NCBI GenBank assembly: GCA_021782815.1
Contig: JAJXUO010000019.1
Location: forward strand, 1 to 52,061
Source of the DNA: Pseudomonadota bacterium
GTDB lineage: Bacteria > Pseudomonadota > Alphaproteobacteria > Rhodospirillales > Magnetospirillaceae
DNA: 52,061 nt
Direction: 5' to 3'
This document shows, piece by piece, positions 48,538 to 52,061 of the stretch. Under the pieces are notes generated by a model. The model ran no database searches and was not told the DNA's origin. It saw nothing but the letters and a program-made list of their open reading frames with translations. A program made the translations under genes and the position numbers. Every line of letters begins with the position of its first letter. The stretch's first letter is position 1.

Positions 48538-50646
48538 TCATTCCTGCAGGCGATAGCCGATGCGGAAGGCCCCCCAATGGCGCCCCTCCACCGTGACCGG
48601 GGCCGACACGTCCTTCATGACGATGATGGTGCCGTCGCCCATGTCGCGCAGGTAGGTTTGCACCAGCTGCGGCGCCGTGCTGTGCGCCGCCGCCTGGCCG
48701 GTGCGGTCCTTGAAGATGCGGCGGTTGCGGCAATGGGCGGCGTTCCAGGCCGGGTCGGTGCCCTGCGGCTGGGAATATTTGCGGTTATGGGTGGGCAGAT
48801 AGCCGTTGCGGTCGACGGTGGCGGCAAAGGCCACCCGGCTGTCGATCTCCAGCATCGCCTCCTGCACGGCGGGCAGCAGCCGGTCGGTCAGGTCCAGGAA
48901 GCGGGTGGTGTGCTGTTGCGGATTGGTGCCGGGAATGGGCTGATAGTCCTCGTCGAACAGCGACTCGCGGCTGATCTCGCCCCGTTTCAGCGCCGCCTCG
49001 AACAAGCCGGCCACCTGGCGGGCGCCGTCCTGCGCCGCCTGCACGAAGCGGCGGTCGAGCGCCCCGGCCCCTTGCAGATATTCGCCCAGCACCGCCGCGG
49101 TCTCCTCGTCGGGATGCAGGATCAGCGGCAGACGGTCGCCGCTCATGCCGCCGGTTTCCACCGGGATCAGCCCCACCTGGGGGAATTCCAGCGCGCCCCG
49201 CAGCCCGGCGGCCAGGGGGCTGGCCTCGGCCAGACGCACCAGCGCCCGCTCCTGGCTCAAGTCCTCGATCACCCCGTCGCGGCGCCGGCCGTCCAGGCTC
49301 AGCACCACGGTTTCGCGGGCGTCGGCGGCACGGCCGGCGGCGCGGCGGGCGGCGGCGGAATCGCGAATGATGAAATCGAGGCGGCGCACCATTTCCTCCA
49401 GGGTGTCGCGCCCCACCTGGGCGGCGCCCTCCACCCGCCGGGTCACATCGTCGACGCCGTCCATCTCGCCGTCGAGATGCTGGATGGTCTGGCGCGCCGA
49501 ACCGGTGCGGCCCGAGGCCTGCTGGGCGTTGACGCTGATCTCCTGGGTGGCGGCCTGCTGCTGCTCGATGGCGGCGGCCACCGAGGCGGCGATCTCGTTG
49601 ATGGCGCGGATGGTGGCGGTGATGCCGGTAATGGCCGAGACCGCCTCGCCGGTCACGGCGCGGCTGTTCTCCACCTCCTGGCCCACCCGCAGCACCGCGT
49701 CGGCGGTGCTTTGCGCCAGGCCCTTGACCTCGTGCGCCACCACGGCGAAGCCTTTGCCGGCCTCGCCGGCCCGCGCCGCCTCGATGGTGGCGTTCAAGGC
49801 CAGAAGATTGGTCTGGCTGGCGATGTTGCTGATCAGGCCGAGAATGCCGGCGATGTTTTCCGAGGCCCGGGTCAACCCGGCCACATGGCTGCCCACCAGA
49901 TCGGCCTCGGTCACCGCCTGCTGGGTGATGCTGATGGTGCGCGCCATCTGCGCGGCGATTTCCCGGCTGGTGGCCGCCAGTTCCTCGGTGGCGGCGGCCA
50001 CGGCGTCCACATTGTCGCCGGCCTGCAGCGAAACGCTCACCCCCTCGCTGACGGCGCCGCGCATTTCACCGCTGGCCGAGCGCAGGGTGTGGGTGGCCTC
50101 CAGAAGCTGATTGGTATGATGCACCACCTCGGCCACCGTGCCGGTCACCTCGCCCTGCAGGGCGTCGGCCAGGGCGGCGATCTCGCGGCGCATGCGGGTT
50201 TCCTGCTCGCGGTTGGCCTTCAGCACCGCCACGCCCTTCAGATCCTGGGCATGGCGCTTGAACACCTCCAGGGTGCGGGCCATGGCGCCGATCTCGTCCT
50301 GCTGAACGGTGCGGGGAATGCCGGTCTGATCATCGCCGTCCGCCAGACGCACCATGGCCCGGTGCAGATCGCCCAGGGGCGCCAGCAGGCGCACACGGGT
50401 GAACCACACGAAAAATCCCAGCAGCGAACACAGCAGCGCCGCGTAAAGCACGCTGGCGCCGGTGAGAATGCTTTCCAGCATGTCCATGCCATCCTGCATC
50501 TGGCGCAGGTTCCCGGCCGCCCGCACCGCGTGCAGGCGCGCCAGCAGCAGGGCCGTCGCCCCCAGTCCACCCACCGTCAGCCCCACCAGGAGGAGGGGGA
50601 TGGCGATGCCGATGGTGGAAATGCGGATATCGTTTATTTTTATCAC
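48538..50646 (-). CDS. Methyl-accepting chemotaxis protein with C-terminal sensory extension
   Basis: A 702-residue receptor from GTG 50646 (AGGGAGG upstream). TM1 is about 10-32 and TM2 about 65-82. The periplasmic loop is only about 30 residues, then HAMP and the MCP signalling domain with the hairpin tip [20 protein letters not shown] and EVKGLAQ. Unusually, about 270 residues follow: a PilZ-like part ([22 protein letters not shown]) and a Cache-like cytoplasmic domain ([18 protein letters not shown], then [17 protein letters not shown]). With almost no periplasmic domain, sensing is probably internal. Confidence 0.9.
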   Translation of the reverse strand: MIKINDIRISTIGIAIPLLLVGLTVGGLGATALLLARLHAVRAAGNLRQMQDGMDMLESILTGASVLYAALLCSLLGFFVWFTRVRLLAPLGDLHRAMVRLADGDDQTGIPRTVQQDEIGAMARTLEVFKRHAQDLKGVAVLKANREQETRMRREIAALADALQGEVTGTVAEVVHHTNQLLEATHTLRSASGEMRGAVSEGVSVSLQAGDNVDAVAAATEELAATSREIAAQMARTISITQQAVTEADLVGSHVAGLTRASENIAGILGLISNIASQTNLLALNATIEAARAGEAGKGFAVVAHEVKGLAQSTADAVLRVGQEVENSRAVTGEAVSAITGITATIRAINEIAASVAAAIEQQQAATQEISVNAQQASGRTGSARQTIQHLDGEMDGVDDVTRRVEGAAQVGRDTLEEMVRRLDFIIRDSAAARRAAGRAADARETVVLSLDGRRRDGVIEDLSQERALVRLAEASPLAAGLRGALEFPQVGLIPVETGGMSGDRLPLILHPDEETAAVLGEYLQGAGALDRRFVQAAQDGARQVAGLFEAALKRGEISRESLFDEDYQPIPGTNPQQHTTRFLDLTDRLLPAVQEAMLEIDSRVAFAATVDRNGYLPTHNRKYSQPQGTDPAWNAAHCRNRRIFKDRTGQAAAHSTAPQLVQTYLRDMGDGTIIVMKDVSAPVTVEGRHWGAFRIGYRLQE

Positions 50647-50894
50647 CGCAGCCTCCCTGTACTCTTTGTTCAATTTTCCCAGCACGATAGTGCAATGCCG
50701 CCCCCTCACAAAGATAAAAGTAATACGATCGTAATGATTAGATTTTACGAAAATAAGCTTTGAAATACCGCAATATCCGTAAAATTTTATTTTGCGCCCG
50801 CGAAGTCGGCTGTCATGCCTTTTTCATGGCGGCCCCCCATAACGGATTGATACAGTTCAAGGATCGTCGATAGCTGAACGGGAAGGAAACCGGC

Positions 50895-51827
50895 ATGCCC
50901 CCCAGCGGACAGAAGCCCCAGACCTGGCAAGAGCGGGCGCACAAGGACCGCATGGACGAATTCGATGAGGAATTCGAGATGGAGCTGAACGACGACGGCG
51001 ACGCCCGCCTGGCCGCCCTGCTCGAAACCATGCCCGACAGCGGGGCCGAGGGCGGCCTGTCGCGCCACCGCTATTTCAGCGAGCTGTTCCGCCTGCAGGG
51101 CGAACTGGTGAAACTGCAGGACTGGGTGGTGGCGCAAAAGTTGAAAGTGGTGGTGCTGTTCGAAGGCCGCGACGCCGCCGGCAAGGGCGGGGTGATCAAG
51201 CGCATCACCCAGCGCCTCAATCCCCGCGTCTGCCGGGTGGCCGCCCTGCCCGCCCCCAACGAGCGCGAACAGAGCCAATGGTATTTCCAGCGCTATGTGG
51301 CGCATCTGCCGGCCGGCGGCGAGATCGTGCTGTTCGACCGCAGTTGGTACAACCGCGCCGGGGTGGAGCGGGTGATGGGCTTTTGCGACGACGAGGATGT
51401 GGAGGAGTTCTACCGCTCGGTGCCGGAGTTCGAGCGCATGCTGGTGCGGTCGGGCATCATTTTGCTGAAATACTGGTTTTCCATCAGCGACGAGGAACAG
51501 CATTTCCGCTTTCAGATGCGCATCGACGATCCCATCAAGCAATGGAAGCTGAGCCCCATGGACCTGGAATCACGGCGGCGCTGGGAGCACTACACCGCCG
51601 CCAAGGAAACCATGCTGGAGCGCACCCACATCGCCGAGGCGCCGTGGTGGGTGGTGGAGGCCGACGACAAGAAATCGGCCCGCCTCAACTGCATCGCCCA
51701 TCTTTTGAGCCGGATCGAGTATCAGCCCATCGAGCATCCGCATATCGACCTGCCGCAGCGGGAACACAGCCCCGACTACGTGCGCCATCCGGTGCCCCAG
51801 GCGATGATCGTGCCCAACCGCTATTGA
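50895..51827 (+). CDS. ppk2: Polyphosphate kinase 2
   Basis: A 310-residue PPK2 enzyme. Walker A is FEGRDAAGKGGVIKRIT, the lid region is FDRSWYNRAGVERVMGF, and YWFSISDEEQ and RRRWEHYTAAKETM are also diagnostic. It transfers phosphate between polyphosphate and nucleoside diphosphates. The N-terminus (about 50 residues) is charged and variable. RBS is GGAAGGAAA. Confidence 0.94.
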   Translation: MPPSGQKPQTWQERAHKDRMDEFDEEFEMELNDDGDARLAALLETMPDSGAEGGLSRHRYFSELFRLQGELVKLQDWVVAQKLKVVVLFEGRDAAGKGGVIKRITQRLNPRVCRVAALPAPNEREQSQWYFQRYVAHLPAGGEIVLFDRSWYNRAGVERVMGFCDDEDVEEFYRSVPEFERMLVRSGIILLKYWFSISDEEQHFRFQMRIDDPIKQWKLSPMDLESRRRWEHYTAAKETMLERTHIAEAPWWVVEADDKKSARLNCIAHLLSRIEYQPIEHPHIDLPQREHSPDYVRHPVPQAMIVPNRY

Positions 51828-52061
51828 TCAGGCCTCGGCCAGGCCGCTTTCCCAGGTGATCTTCTTTCTGTAAATGGTGGAGGGGCTGATGCCCAGCAGG
51901 GCGGCGGCCTTGGGGATATTGCCGCCGCACAGATCGATGGCCCGCTCGATGGTTTCCTTTTCCACCACCCACAGCGGCCGGATGGCCGACAGATCGTCGG
52001 CGCGGGGCGGTGCCGCCGGACCGGGCCCGGCCGCCACCGCCGCCACCGCCATCGGCGCCGC
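51828..52061 (-). CDS. C-terminal end of an NtrC-family regulator (5' part outside window)
   Basis: The last 75 or so residues of a minus-strand gene that continues past the window edge. An Ala/Pro-rich linker is followed by the Fis-type HTH IRPLWVVEKETIERAIDLCGGNIPKAAALLGISPSTIYRK, as at the end of sigma-54 activators. It is convergent with ppk2. The central domain cannot be seen. Confidence 0.82.
   Translation of the reverse strand, partial: AAPMAVAAVAAGPGPAAPPRADDLSAIRPLWVVEKETIERAIDLCGGNIPKAAALLGISPSTIYRKKITWESGLAEA

Overview
The window looks like chromosomal DNA of a GC-rich alphaproteobacterium, most likely a Rhodospirillales-type diazotroph. This is inferred from protein style (rhizobial-type NifX, CobS/CobT cobaltochelatase, Coq7, BolA, a ribbon-helix-helix regulator, CstA/YbdD, GlnK/AmtB) and from the very high GC content. 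No 16S gene is present to fix the genus.

Region 1 (362-15602) is a vanadium-nitrogenase locus. On the minus strand, vnfD-vnfG-vnfK run without a break into an unrecognised 294-aa protein, a NifX-family protein, two small membrane proteins and a ZIP metal transporter, forming one probable eight-gene operon. Divergent to it lie a NifX-like/glyoxalase I fusion and a Nif11 peptide. Then come an orphan ORF and the sigma-54 activator vnfA on the minus strand, and vnfE-vnfN-vnfX, a TIM-barrel protein and a DUF2478-DUF4213/DUF364 fusion on the plus strand. Good -24/-12 promoters and GTAC-N6-GTAC activator sites precede vnfD, the fusion gene and vnfE. No vnfH, vnfF or nifB is present, so the reductase and the NifB-co source must be encoded elsewhere.

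Region 2 (15.7-17.4 kb) is a small accessory patch beside tRNA-Phe: a SnoaL-like protein, an AT-rich ParDE-type toxin-antitoxin pair and an AlpA-like remnant. Region 3 (17.45-29.1 kb) is mostly housekeeping: yacG, an RNase E/G, maf, phosphomannomutase, NAD kinase, mlaC, an NtrC-type two-component pair, and a hydrolase/aminotransferase/HAD-phosphatase operon. Region 4 (29.4-41.4 kb) holds a coiled-coil membrane protein ending in a 24-bp tandem repeat, ybdD-cstA, glnK-amtB, a Nudix hydrolase, phoH behind a possible attenuator, an RHH regulator, bolA, a J-domain gene interrupted by an in-frame UGA, and cobS-cobT.

Region 5 (41.4-43.3 kb) is a low-GC two-gene island of unknown function (a small protein plus an HExxH protein). 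Region 6 (43.4-52 kb) holds gluQRS, an HNH endonuclease, coq7-dsbB-dedA, tRNA-Leu, a decayed toxin-antitoxin patch, a CZB protein beside a chemoreceptor, ppk2, and the end of an NtrC-type regulator.

Three intergenic regions carry a shared structured repeat whose stem varies in a compensatory way. The strongest leads are the accessory gene set around the V-nitrogenase (NifX-glyoxalase fusion, DUF2478-DUF364 fusion, the co-transcribed membrane proteins and ZIP), the structured vnfD leader, this repeat family, the UGA in the J-domain gene and the metalloprotease island.
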